Positions 24,320 to 35,138 of a stretch of DNA of 64,000 nt are shown in pieces; the stretch's first letter is position 1, and every line of letters starts with the position of its first letter. The notes below the pieces were generated by a model. It saw nothing but the letters and a program-made list of their open reading frames with translations, did no database searches and had not been told where the DNA came from. The stretch comes from Gigaspora rosea. Lineage: Eukaryota > Glomeromycota > Glomeromycetes > Diversisporales > Gigasporaceae. The translations under genes were made by a program, and so were the position numbers. Where the stretch lies: positions 448,075 to 512,074 of the forward strand of contig QKWP01000114.1 in assembly GCA_003550325.1 (NCBI GenBank), written 5' to 3'.

Positions 24320-24480
24320 TGCCAAATAACTATTAATTATTTGTAGTTTTAGTTAACTACAACTAACTATAGTTTGAATAATTGTAGTTAACTATTCAAA
24401 CTAACTAAAATTAACTATAGTTTGTGTTATTAACTACAATTAACTATAATTTGGTAGTTAACTACAAATAACTATAGTTT
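24320..24480. repeat. AACTATAGTT-type simple repeats
   Basis: Repeated 'taactacaattaactatag' in both orientations. The same text continues at 25,553-25,600, showing that the hAT element at 24,484-25,552 landed in this array. Similar text occurs at 23,105-23,180. Confidence 0.6.
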
Positions 24481-24483
24481 GAG

Positions 24484-25552
24484 TAGGGATGGGCACGGTT
24501 GGTCACAGTCAGTCATCGGTCGGTCATGATCGGTTAACTGCTTATAACCGGTTGACCGTGGTCATTCATACGGTTAATAACCGGTTATAGCTGATAAATT
24601 ATTTACCCAATTATCCAATCAAATAATTAAATAAGTGACAAGTAGAGATGGTACACTGCACAGACTACCAAAAGAGAAACAAAACATAACGATTTGCATC
24701 ACATGATTAATAAAACCGTTTGTTCATATTTCTGGTCAAATTTGCAGATCATTTGACCACATTTAAAGTTGTTTTGTTCTAGATCTGGCCAAATGATCTG
24801 CAAATTTGACCAGAAGTGGTGGCAAATCATGTGATCAACTGCCAATCAGAATATAGAATTTTGATTACCGGAGCAAAAAACCCGCAGTCTAAACCTATCT
24901 CGATGTGTTAAGCAAATATGTCAAGAAGGCAATTTTGCTTATATATATCTACCTAAGACCTAATCTAACCTAATATAGGATGACCCTAACCCTAAAGTAA
25001 ATTGAAAAATTATTAAATATGGTTGCCTCCACTTTAGACGCCCCCTTATTTGTACCCAAAAAAAACTCATCGCATACAATTCTGTCAAAATTGCAGATTA
25101 TTTGACTAGAATTAAAATTGGTTTGTTATAATTCTGGCCAAATCATCTGCAAATTTGGCTGGAATTATGAACATGGTATTTCTCAACCGGGTTCACAGTC
25201 CAAAAAATTTTTAGATCATGTGATATACATTAATTTATATACTCATTATTGTTATATTCATTATTGTTCATTTATATCATAAAAATGTTTTATTTAAAAA
25301 TGAAACATATTGTCCATCAAACATACAAAGTCACATGATCTAAAAATCTCGGGTAGATATTTCCATTTATCAGATGATACAGATACACTAATATGAATTT
25401 TAAGCAATAATTATTCATTTATTAGCCAGAATATTAAGAATTTGGCATCAGTCATAATCTTGACCGGTCGGTCAAACCGCTCTGATCGGCTAATATCGGT
25501 CACGGTCATTTACCGGTCATTACCGGTCATGACTGGACTGTGCCCATCTCTA
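24484..25552. mobile_element. hAT-type element, TAGGGATGGGCAC / GTGCCCATCTCTA
   Basis: Near-inverted termini and a perfect 8-bp duplication AGTTTGAG (24,476-24,483 and 25,553-25,560). Subterminal zones hold many short 'ggtcatgaccggt'-like repeats in both orientations. Inside are two direct copies of a block with 'aaatttgaccagaa' and 'aaatgatctgcaaattt' and, at 24,870-25,060, a repeat shared with 48.83-49.11 kb. No transposase frame is present. Confidence 0.88.
24870..25062. repeat. Dispersed repeat shared with 48.8-49.1 kb
   Basis: Contains 'cagtctaaacct', 'gcaattttgcttatatata', 'ctaatctaacctaatatagg' and 'ccactttagacg'. All recur, inverted in order, at 48,827-49,010 within another hAT-type element, so this is an independent small element that has jumped into both. 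Confidence 0.7.
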
Positions 25553-25676
25553 AGTTTGAGTAGTTTAACTACTATATAGCTGTAGTTCAGGTAGTTAATT
25601 GACAATATATGTATGGATGATACGGATTATACAAAAATACAAATTTCAAATGATACGTTTGAAAATTGTATACAAG

Positions 25677-26240
25677 GAACGGAGTGCAATGCAGTGCATG
25701 GTTATCTGAAGAGTGAAATGATGTAAGCAAATATGGTTCTTTAATTGGTTGTATTTTCATATGACATTATGGGATGCGGTGTTCTGAATTTGCGTTTTAT
25801 ATTGGACCAGTTTGATATGACTTTTTACATGTGCACATATGATTGTCCCTATGATGGGGGTTATTTTTAAGTAAGTATATCGAGTTTACGTTTCGTGCCT
25901 TTGGGTTACTGCTTGTCACAGTAGGGGTTGATGTTTAAGGGCTTCCAGTATGTGATTACAGTTAGTAGTAATTTTTTTATTTTGCTTGAAATCTTTTTTA
26001 CCAGGAGCGGAGTGCAACGAAGTGCATGGTTATCTGAAGAGTGAAATGGTGTGAACAAATATGGTTCTTTGATTGGTTATATTTTCACATGACATTATGG
26101 AATGTGAAGGTCTGATTGCATTTTATATTAAACCGGTTTGGTATGTCTTTCGTATGTACATGCGTGCTATTCGTACATGATTATCCCTTCAAAAAGACTA
26201 TTTTAAGTAAGTATTTCAAGTTTAAGTTGAGCCTCATTTT
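25677..26240. repeat. Direct duplication of about 220 bp
   Basis: The block starting 'ggagtgcaatgcagtgcatggttatctgaagagtgaaatg' occurs at about 25,680-25,885 and again at 26,004-26,235 with substitutions. The spacer (25,890-25,970) has 'gttactgcttgtcacagta' and 'tgatgtttaaggg', which match the unit of the tandem array at 28.4-29.4 kb. A reading frame at 26,116-26,340 overlaps the second copy; it is hydrophobic with no recognised domain and is not called. Confidence 0.75.
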
Positions 26241-26339
26241 TTATTTGATTTATTTCTTATTTACTGGTGTTATTATAATAATATTTCTGTGCCCAAAAAT
26301 CACAGCATTTTCTTATTCTGCCCCTGCTTTATTTGATTG

Positions 26340-27160
26340 ATTATTGTTACATTCGATCATCCTTAAACCTTTCAATTGTTCCTCTGTAATACATGTTGCT
26401 CCTATTACCTTATTTAGATATTCTTGGGGAAGAGTAATTTATTCTACAATTAATTAAAGCTATTGTGATGCGTCAAATGTCTATATTACTAATCATTATG
26501 CCATCGCTTTTGTACACAGATCAATTATGTATGAATTATTATTGCTTCATTTAGGGATGAATGAATATGAAGCATTTAAATATTATCGTCTCGCCCTCAC
26601 ACAAAGTAATAGTACAATCAAGTTTGTAGGTGTCGAAGGGCAATTAGACTTTTAGTTGTCATTTCTCAATGACGAATTGATTGTATAAGAGAGAAGGAAG
26701 TAAACTGACAATTGATTGGTGTAAATAATTTATGTAGATTACACATGTATATAAGTCCGATGTGTTTGCTCTTTGTGTATTGAAAGGTTTTTGGCTCTTA
26801 TACATAATAGAGAGAGCAAGCATTAGATATTAGATAGCGTTAGATATTATCCAGATGATTTCTCTATTAAAATAAAGTTTTCTTAATGAATGTTTATTAT
26901 ATCATATCTTTTGACTTTCATTTATTTTTGTATTGTTTCTTCATGAATCCTTTTTTAGTATATTTATAAACCTGACCTTATGTATTCTCTCTCTTGTTTA
27001 CTATCTCTGCCCTAAATCTGGCCCTCTAATCTGATGTTCTCTCTAATTTTGATGGTAACACTGGTTTTGTCTATTGATATACTGCTTGATTTCAAAAAAA
27101 AAACTAAAGTGGCTTTAAATCTATTTAATAAATATAAAACCACAGCAATGTAATAAACTA
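26340..27160. other. No gene seen
   Basis: Slightly richer in C and G than its surroundings near 26,560-26,880, with 'tatataagtccg' and 'aataaag' in promoter-like and polyadenylation-like order, but no open frame of note. Confidence 0.35.
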
Positions 27161-27169
27161 CTGATAATA

Positions 27170-27745
27170 AATGTACAATAAAAATTGCATGTTTTATCAA
27201 TGGCATTAGTAATAATTATAATAATTACATTGATATTACATTGATCTTTTCATTGATATTTATAAAGATAATTCTTTGTTGTTATATGCTTCATTTTTTT
27301 TTTATTCATTGTATATGAATCAATCTTTATTGCCTTATATTACATATTTTCTTCAACATTTTATTGATTCACAAGGATATGGCTTTGTGGCTCATGAAAT
27401 TTGTTATAATGAATGTCCAATCTATAGTGTAACTCAAAATTCAAGCTAATGCCTTTAAGGATCTTTGTGTTGGCATAACAGAAGAACTGCATATGCCTAA
27501 AAAAGATAGAAATAACTTGGGATACAAGTTTGTTCTATCAAAAATTTATGAAATAATCTGTTTGCGCACCATGATGGCATGGTGGTCATGAAAAAAACTA
27601 GAAAAGATAAATTATGTTTTTTTTTTTAAAAAAACTTGTGCTAATTATCTTCTTATTAGATTTGGCTTAAACAAGACACCAACCAGATTCCTGCTGTTGT
27701 CAAAAACAAATGCAGGCAGAAATACAAAAATTATTAAAATATATA
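27170..27745 (+). repeat. Dispersed repeat, copy 1 (relative at 44.3-44.8 kb)
   Basis: From 'ttatcaatggcattagtaataattat' through 'gctaatgcctttaagg', 'ctgcatatgcct', 'gatacaagtttgtt' and 'aaaaacaaatgcagg', this stretch aligns by eye with the reverse complement of 44,305-44,790 at the same order and spacing, apart from an insertion near 27,600-27,660. Neither copy keeps a long frame, so it is probably an internal piece of a transposon rather than a gene. Confidence 0.7.
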
Positions 27746-28390
27746 TGAATATACAAATATATTTTAATGTATAAAATTTTGCTAACATTTAATATTTAGG
27801 CAAGTATATATTCATCTGTTTTTATTAGCTTTTTATTTATATATATATATATTTTAATGTTTTAATTTTTACTTTATTATTATTATTATTTATTGTTATT
27901 ATTATTTCTAAAATTTTTCACTTGTTTTTTTTAATAGATGTTATGTAGATACTGATCCTAAAATGACAAATCCAGAATAGATATAAATTTATAAACTACT
28001 TTTTATGATTATTAACATATCGCCTTAACAGTTAAGATTAAATTGTGTTATTGCAATTTTATTTAGATGAGTTTTTTTATTTAATATTTATTTAATATAG
28101 TTAACTGATATCTAAAATGGTGTCAGCAAAATCTTGCCTTTGATTATGTATTGAATAACTGCATTTTCACATGTTTCTGATCTGTATTTGCATAATGTGT
28201 CGGCTTGATTTGTTTAATATGCGCATACTATATGATCAGTAGGTGATTTGTAGTTATGCATTGCTGGGTAAAGTTAGACAAGTATATTTTTTTGTTTAGA
28301 AAGTTTTAGATCTTCATATACCAGTAATAGAGTATTAAATATGAAGAGTATAGTTTACAAACAAGTTAAGTAATATCAGAATTCTGGGCA
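27745..28390. other. No gene seen
   Basis: AT-rich sequence with TTA/TTAT microsatellite runs near 27,870-27,905. No feature supported. Confidence 0.35.
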
Positions 28391-28393
28391 TAT

Positions 28394-29405
28394 GATTGGA
28401 TGCTGTTTCTTGTGATTTGTATGCCAGCTTGCTGACGTTTCATGCTTTTAAATTTACTGTTTATTGTAGTAGAGATTGATGTTAAGGGATTCTATAATAT
28501 TGTGGTATATGTTCACAGTATTGCTTTTATATTGACTTGTTGTTTATTATTGTGCTTTCTTGATTTACTGTATATATGTGTTAATATTGTAGCTTGTTTT
28601 TACTTGGTTTATTTAGGATTATGTTTGGATTATCAATTATGTATCAAGTCACTAAGATTTTTTTATTTTATATTTGAGCTAATTTTATATTTTCTGAACT
28701 TGATTCATATATGGGGGCTTGTTTTTATAATGTTTTACTATTAGTACTGCTGATTGGATTGTCTTTTTCTTGTGATTTTGTATGCCATTTATGCTAACAT
28801 TTTGTGCTTTTAAGTTACTGTTTATCGCAGTAGAAATTGATATTTAAGGGATTCTATAATATTATGGTATGTGTTCACAGTATAGATTTTTTTATGTGTA
28901 CATTGACTTGATTGTTTATCATTGTGCTTTCTTGATTTAGTATATTTAAGTGTTAATATTGTAGCTTGTTTTTACTTGTTTTGCTTGGGATTCCATTTGG
29001 ATTACGATTATGTTTCAAGCCACTTAATACTTTTTTGTTTTATATTGGTACATTTAATATTATTTGAACTTAATTCGTAATTGTATAAATATAAGGACTT
29101 ATTTTTATAACAGTTTACTATTAGTACTGCTGATTGGATTGTCATTTCTTGTGATTTTGTATACCATGCATGTGATGTATTGAGCCTTTAAGTTACTGTT
29201 TATCACAGTAAGAATTGATGTTTAAGGGATTCTATAATATTACAGTATGTGTTCACAATATTGTTTTTTTTATGTGTATATTGTTTATCATCGTGCTTTC
29301 TTGATTTATGTGTTAACATTGTAGCTAATTATTACTTGTTTTACTTGGATTCCATTTGGATTATCGATTATATATCAAGTCACTTAAGATTTTTTTATTT
29401 TATAG
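28394..29405 (+). repeat. Three-copy tandem repeat, unit about 360-380 bp
   Basis: Copies start at 28,394, 28,752 and 29,132, each with 'gattggat', then 'cttgtgattttgtatgcc', 'aagttactgtttatc', 'ttaagggattctataatatt' and 'gtagcttgtttttacttg'. The third copy is shortened. A hydrophobic 100-codon frame in copy 1 (28,442-28,744) is not kept in copies 2 and 3, so it is not a gene. Confidence 0.85.
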
Positions 29406-29998
29406 CTTAAACTAAAAAATCATTAGTAATTAGCACAAAATTTTTGTAAACTGTATTGTATTTCAGCAACAAAAGTTTAATATCAAGTGACTGCATAATT
29501 AAAAGACTATTTAAAACCAATATTATGGTATTATCTATTATTGTCAGTTTGTCATAAACAATGAAAAAGCTCCTATTCAATTCTTTATTATTATATACAA
29601 ATTTTCTCTAACTCTATTTTGTCGTACTTTGATTATGAGGCTTTGACTTTTGATTAAAATATTAATCATGCAATTTTAATTATGACATTTTTTAAAGCAT
29701 TAGCTATTAAACTTTGATGTAGTCAATTCATAATAGTTAGTTAATTATCACTTTCAGGATCCTAACCTGATCGAACATTATATGTATTACTTATTGGTTG
29801 ATCTAATCTAAATATTCAAAAATATATATATATTTTTTATAATATTTACTAATGCTATTTACAACTTTGTTCTCTATATAAATGCTTCTTATACCATATT
29901 TTATTATCATACTGAATAAGTTAAGCTTTTAGACATAATTAAACAATAAATACTAAAAAATGTACATAGTGTTGGCACATAACCAATTAAACTACTAA
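29405..29998. other. No gene seen
   Basis: Unremarkable AT-rich DNA between the tandem array and the MITE at 30.0 kb. Confidence 0.35.
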
Positions 29999-30000
29999 TA

Positions 30001-30276
30001 CAGTGCGGGACAGCATAAGATATCCAATGCGCCAAATTTTAAAAAAAATTTTATGATAAAAATGGCATAAAAAAAATATTAACCAATCAAATTTCTTAAA
30101 AGTGTCAAATTTTAAATTTTAAATTGTAACTACTTTTTTAAAATCAAAAATTTTGAAAATCCCTCTTTCAGATTTGTTAATTAAATAAAAAACAATAAAT
30201 TTGAAAGAGGAATTTTTATTTTATCTTGTTTTAAAAAAGTTATAACAAATTGGATGTCTTATGCTGTCCCGCACTG
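30001..30276. mobile_element. TA-flanked MITE, CAGTGCGGGACAGCATAAGA ends
   Basis: Termini are near-perfect inverted repeats of about 28 bases (CAGTGCGGGACAGCATAAGA at the left, TCTTATGCTGTCCCGCACTG at the right with one difference), with TA at 29,999-30,000 and 30,277-30,278. The inner arms also pair around 'gaaagaggaa' / 'ccctctttca'. No frame is present. It lies about 950 bases upstream of the oxidase start codon. Confidence 0.9.
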
Positions 30277-30780
30277 TATAATAAAGAATTCATATGACTT
30301 ATTTCAGAATTTATTAATGTGACCTAGTCATATGCCAACTCTGTACTATACACATTTAAATTAAGGTATACATAATTTATTAGTTAGTATTAATAAACTG
30401 TTAAAATATTTCATTTTTTTAAACTTCTAATATGATCTACTGATTCTTCCGTTCCCGGTTTTGCGTGACAGCGTCGCGCAGCTACCTTATTATCATGAGT
30501 CAGAGTATCTTAATGCCGGCTAAATTAAATGGTTAACAATTAAATGAGTAACAGTTTAACATAAAGTCCAAAATTTCCATAAGTTTAAAGAATTAAGTTT
30601 ATATGTTTACTATATTTGCATCTGTCCCGTGGATACTAGAAAAAAAAATAATAGCTAGTTTTATTAATAAAAATTATTTATTTTTATACATTAGATCTTA
30701 GGTGTTAATCACCTGTGGCTATTATTAGTCATTTTTTTACTTCTATTCAGATGGTGTTTTTTGATCTTACATAGAAAAAA

Positions 30781-31005
30781 AACATTTGTTTTTTGTACGT
30801 AACTGGAGTTAAACAAAGAAAGCTCCTGCTTTATGCCGCCAGGATAAAATACGAAAACATTTGTTTTTTGTACGTAACTGGAGTTAAACAAAGAATGCTC
30901 CTGCTTTATGCCGCCAGGATAAAATACGAAAATATTTGTTTTTTGTACGTAACTGGAGTTAAACAAAGAAAGCTCCTGCTTTATGCCGCCAGGATAAAAT
31001 ACAAA
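30781..31005. repeat. 75-bp tandem repeat, three copies, upstream of the oxidase gene
   Basis: Three nearly identical 75-bp units start at 30,781, 30,856 and 30,931 (landmarks 'gtacgtaactggagttaaac' and 'tatgccgccaggat'). Only a few bases differ between copies, so the expansion is recent. Because 75 is divisible by three, both strands stay open across the array (30,793-31,221 plus; 30,709-31,011 minus); these frames are by-products. The array ends about 220 bases before the oxidase ATG, so it may lie in the promoter or 5' leader. Confidence 0.92.
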
Positions 31006-31223
31006 ATACAAAACTTGATTTATTATCTCCGTTGTTTCACTCTAACAATGAGATATTATTATGAATTGATCCTTTCATTTACACATCGTATTTTAAAACA
31101 AAGATATTTTGCCTTTAAAGTTGTTGGTAACGTGATGACTTGTATGTTATATACGATTTTCCTTTATATACATTGGTTTTTCTTTCATGAAAAATTTATA
31201 CTTCACCAGCTTCTTGATTAAAA

Positions 31224-33399
31224 ATGATTTCAAAGAAAATTTTATTTCTGATCATTATTTTAATATTTTTATTACTTTCTAATGTATTATTATCATTACC
31301 AAAGAACTTTTCTCCACATAGTAACTCTCTAAACAAGAGAAATGATGTAAAAGTTTATAATCTTACTATCACTAAAAAAAAGTTAGCTCCTGATGGTTTT
31401 ACTCGAGAAATGTATGCTATAAATGATCTATTTCCAGGTCCTTTAATTGAAGTCAATAAAGGTGATACGTTACGCCTCAATGTCTATAATGATCTTGAAG
31501 AAAAGACTGCGATCCATTCTCATGGAATGTTTCAACGTGGGACTCCTTGGTATGATGGTTTTTCCGGACAATCTCAATGTGACATTCAATCAAAGAAATC
31601 GTTCACCTATGAATTTCAAGTGAATCAAAGTGGGACTTATTGGTAGTAAGTTTATCTTTTTTTTAAAAAACAAATAATTATTCATGTGAATTGAAAATAC
31701 ATGCACGCGACTTTAAATAATATTAAATTATTATTATTTATTTTTTTAAAAAAAACAGCCATTCACATTCCAAAGCTCAATATATTGAAGGAATTATTGG
31801 TGCCCTTATAGCTCACGATCCGGATGATCCTTATCTTAAAGAATATGATGAAGAAATTGTAGTATTGATACAAGATTGGCATCATAACGATGCTAAAACC
31901 TTGTTAGCTCAATTCTTGAGTCCTGAAAGTAACGGAAATGAACCAACACCTGATAATGGTTTAATTAATGGAATGAACTCTTATAATTGTTCTGGGGCAC
32001 CAAATGGCAGCGATTGCGTTAGTAATGCTCCATTGGCAAACTTTAAATTTGTTCAAGGAAAGAAATACAGAATGAGAATTATTAATACCAGGTTAAATAT
32101 CTTTAAAATATTTATTTTATTCATAATTATTATATCTCCTATTTGTTTATTTATTTATTTATTTATTTGCATAATTTATTTATGCATTTGTTAATAGTGC
32201 TTTTTCTGTATTTATTTTCTCAATTGATGACCATCCTATGGATGTTATAGAAGTCGAAGGGATGATGACACAACGGTACACAATTCATCGCCTCCCTATT
32301 AATGTAGCTCAACGTTATTCAGTTATTGTATCAGCTGATAAACCTATAGGAAAATATTGGATGCGTTCAGAAATGGAAACTGCTTGTTTCGCTACTCAAT
32401 CTGATACATTAAATCCTCTCGTAAAAGCTATTGTTGAATATGAAGGTTCTGATGGCAATGATAATCCAAACTCGTCTGCTTGGACTGATAGTCAAGCAAC
32501 TTGCATAGATTTGGATACATCAAATTTAAAACCTTATGAAGTACAAACTATTCCTGATGCTGACTATAAAGTAACATTAAACGTTACTTTTCAACCAGAT
32601 GATAAAAATGTCACTAGAGGTTATATAAACAATTCAACTTATGTATTAGATTCAAAATTCCCTACATTGCTCAAAGTATATAAAGATATAACGACTTTTA
32701 AACCTAATCAAAATGTTTACACAATTGATAAAGATAAAGTTGTTGATATTATTTTAAACAGTAAAAATCATATAAAAATAATTTTTTTTTATTTTTATAA
32801 ATAATCGTATTTTATTTAACATAATTTCTGAATTTAGATTTTGACACTGGTAATCATCCATTCCATTTGGTATGTAGTATACTTGAAAAATATATATTAC
32901 TTAATTATTATTTATCTTACTATTAAATTAATACGAATTTAATATTAGCACGGTCATGTATTCTGGGTACTTGGTATCGGTATAAATGGTACAAGTCCAG
33001 ATTATAATTCCGTAAATACTAAAGATCCGATACAACGTGACACTGTAACTGTTCCTGCTGGAGGGTGCGTTAACTATTAGTTTATTTCTTATTTTGAACT
33101 AACAAAAATTTTACTTAATTATATCTTATTATTATTTTACTTTATCAGATGGCACATCGTTCGATTTGTGTCAAATAACCCTGGTGTATGGTCATTTCAC
33201 TGTCATATGGAGGTAATTTCATCATTATTATCATAATCATGATCAATTCAAATTTTCATTATTTTGCAAGTTTTTTAACATTTATTGTATTTCTTAGTGG
33301 CATGTTCAATCGGGTTTAGTTATGCAATTCGTTACACAACCGGATCAAATTAAAGAATTAAAACCACCTGATGACTGGTTCAATTTGTGTAAATCTTGA
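31224..33399 (+). CDS. Multicopper oxidase (laccase/ferroxidase type), seven exons
   Basis: A secreted copper oxidase that couples one-electron oxidation of phenols or metal ions to reduction of oxygen. Exons by GT-AG boundaries: 31,224-31,645; 31,759-32,091; 32,198-32,760; 32,838-32,869; 32,949-33,064; 33,149-33,212; 33,298-33,399, giving 543 residues with an unbroken frame. Residues 1-25 form a hydrophobic signal peptide. Copper motifs are complete: IHSHG (98-101), YHSH (142-144), HPFHLHGH (446-453) and HCHMEWH (506-512). T1 ligands are H446, C507 and H512, with Leu517 at the axial position. There is no C-terminal membrane segment after 'FNLCKS', unlike Fet3-type ferroxidases, so a soluble laccase-like enzyme is likelier; substrate cannot be told. 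Exon 4 is only 32 bases. AATAAA follows at 33,402. The start ATG is the first that gives a signal peptide. Confidence 0.95.
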
Positions 33400-33725
33400 A
33401 GAATAAATCTAACTATAACTGGTGGTGATTATCACCAGAGTGTTTGCACCTCAAAAGTAAACGGGTTCGGGTACTCTAAGTAAAAATGTTCAGGACCCTG
33501 AAAACCTCACGAGAACTGAAATCGGGACCCAATATCTAATTTATATAACTATATTTATATAAAAAATTTAATAAGTTGCACCCTAACCTTAAATATATTC
33601 AGGGTGTGGTGATGACCATCATGGGTTATTTTAATTATATTTTAATATCTTTAAATACATATTCCTCTATAAATACTTAATCAATTTTAATAAATTTGCT
33701 ATTATAAGAATCAGAAAAAGGCACA
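33400..33725. other. 3' flank of the oxidase gene, no further gene
   Basis: Holds a probable polyadenylation signal AATAAA at 33,402-33,407 and a slightly GC-richer tract ('gggttcgggtactc', 'aaatcgggacccaat') at 33,460-33,530 that resembles the name-like subterminal repeats of the hAT-type elements. A complete element could not be delimited. Confidence 0.4.
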
Positions 33726-34180
33726 CTACATTAGGGTGTTCAATCGACTAATTAATCAAAAGGGTACATAATGTAGATCACTAATTTCGGATTAGCTAAT
33801 GGGATTTGAAGATTATTTTTGATTATACTTCCTCTACGTATGAAAATATGGACTAGCTCGCATTTTCTTAGCAATGTACTAGTCATTCATGAGCTACTTT
33901 ATTTTATTTGAAAGTTTTAACCATTTTCTTTCTTATAATAGATTTCTTAATAATATTTTTGTAATTTTTTTGACAATTTACAAGAAATTTTTTTTACAAT
34001 ATATTTATAAAACTAATAAAAAGGGCTCTATTACATGAAAGAGAATGATGAGAACTTTCAGATAAAAAAAAAATCGCTTAAGATTAATTAGGCCATTGTT
34101 GAGAAAAAGTACTTTGAATTTTTGATTTTATATATAAACGATCATTGTTTATTGAGTTAATAAATTTGTAACCATGGTTA

Positions 34181-35138
34181 GGGCCGTGACAGATATTACG
34201 TAATATCCTTTTACTATGAGGGTACCCCCCTCCCCCCACGTAAGACGATTCTGATTGGTCAATTTTAAGAAAATTTTTGGAGAGTGGCGAAATGTGGCGT
34301 CCTTCCATATAAAATTTTTTACTTACTAAGTTAACGATACATGTCCACTAATTAAAAGTTGTAGAGCTCGTAGAGACGCATCTAACGGTAATTAGATCAT
34401 CCAAATCGGCCCAGTGGATGGCGAGATATCGTCAAAAAACGATTGGCCGACTATATAAAATCTATATGTAAACATTGTTTATACAGAGATTTTATATAGT
34501 CGGCCAATCGTTTTTCGACGATACGCCATCCACTAGGCCGATTTGGATGATCTAACCACCGTTAGATGCGTCTTGACGAGCTCTACAACTTTTAATTAGT
34601 GGACATGTATCATTAACTTAGTAAAAAAAATGGTTTAAATGGAAGAACGTCACATTTCGCCTATAGTAATTTGCGTCATAGGATTTTATATAGTCGGCCA
34701 ATCGTTTTTTGACGATAACTCGCCATCCACTGGGCCGATTTGGAATCTAACCACCATTAGATGCGACTTGACGAGCTCTACAACTTTCAATTAGTAGATA
34801 TGTAACGTTAACTTAGTAAGAAAAATAATTTTAGATGGAAGAGCGCCACATTTCGCCACTCTCCAGTTAACAGATTGATTATCAATTAATAAAAATATAA
34901 AAATTTGGCATTATGCAAAATTTTACTAATGAAATATACCTTTGGCTACTAAATAAACTTTCTTAGCACTCAAAATACATTATTTCAATATATAATTATA
35001 TTTTAAATAAGTTTATTTAGTGCTAAATATATTAGTAATACATTATATTATATATATATATATATATTATATATGTGTAATGTAAGACTTTGGCTTACCC
35101 CCCTCCCCCGTGATATTATGTAATATCTGTCACGGCCC
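34181..35138. mobile_element. Harbinger-like MITE (GGGCCGTGACAGATATTACG), carrying a foldback
   Basis: The ends GGGCCGTGACAGATATTACG (left) and the matching 'gtaatatctgtcacggccc' (right) are inverted and each is flanked by TTA (34,178-34,180; 35,139-35,141), as in PIF/Harbinger insertions. G-tracts 'ggtaccccc' and 'acccccctccccc' lie just inside. Smaller relatives with 'attacgtaatat' and C-tracts are at about 59,118-59,285 and 60,165-60,320. Superfamily assignment rests on the TTA flanks only. Confidence 0.7.
34279..34864. mobile_element. Foldback element, family C
   Basis: Ends GGAGAGTGGCGAAATGTGGCG and the matching 'cgccacatttcgccactctcc'. Inside, a module of about 200 bases ('gttgtagagctcgt-gacgcatctaac', 'atggcgagatatcgtc', 'cgattggccgactatat') occurs three times, the first inverted relative to the other two. 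Other copies are at about 58,345-58,640 and 60,515-61,091. It is nested in the Harbinger-like MITE. Confidence 0.8.

Noticed and set aside
22990-25650. A single large hAT element running from 'ctagtgatgtgatc' near 23,004 to about 25,650
   Set aside because: No inverted partner or 8-bp duplication was found for the proposed ends.
26620-26905. Possible solo LTR of an old retroelement (TATA-like and AATAAA-like signals in order)
   Set aside because: No TG...CA ends with a matching short target duplication could be found, and no related second copy is in the window.
28442-28744. 100-codon hydrophobic membrane-protein-like frame
   Set aside because: It lies in one unit of a three-copy tandem repeat and is interrupted in the other two.
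30709-31221. Repeat-containing proteins on both strands upstream of the oxidase
   Set aside because: Both arise from a 75-bp tandem unit whose length is divisible by three; neither has a start context or domain support.
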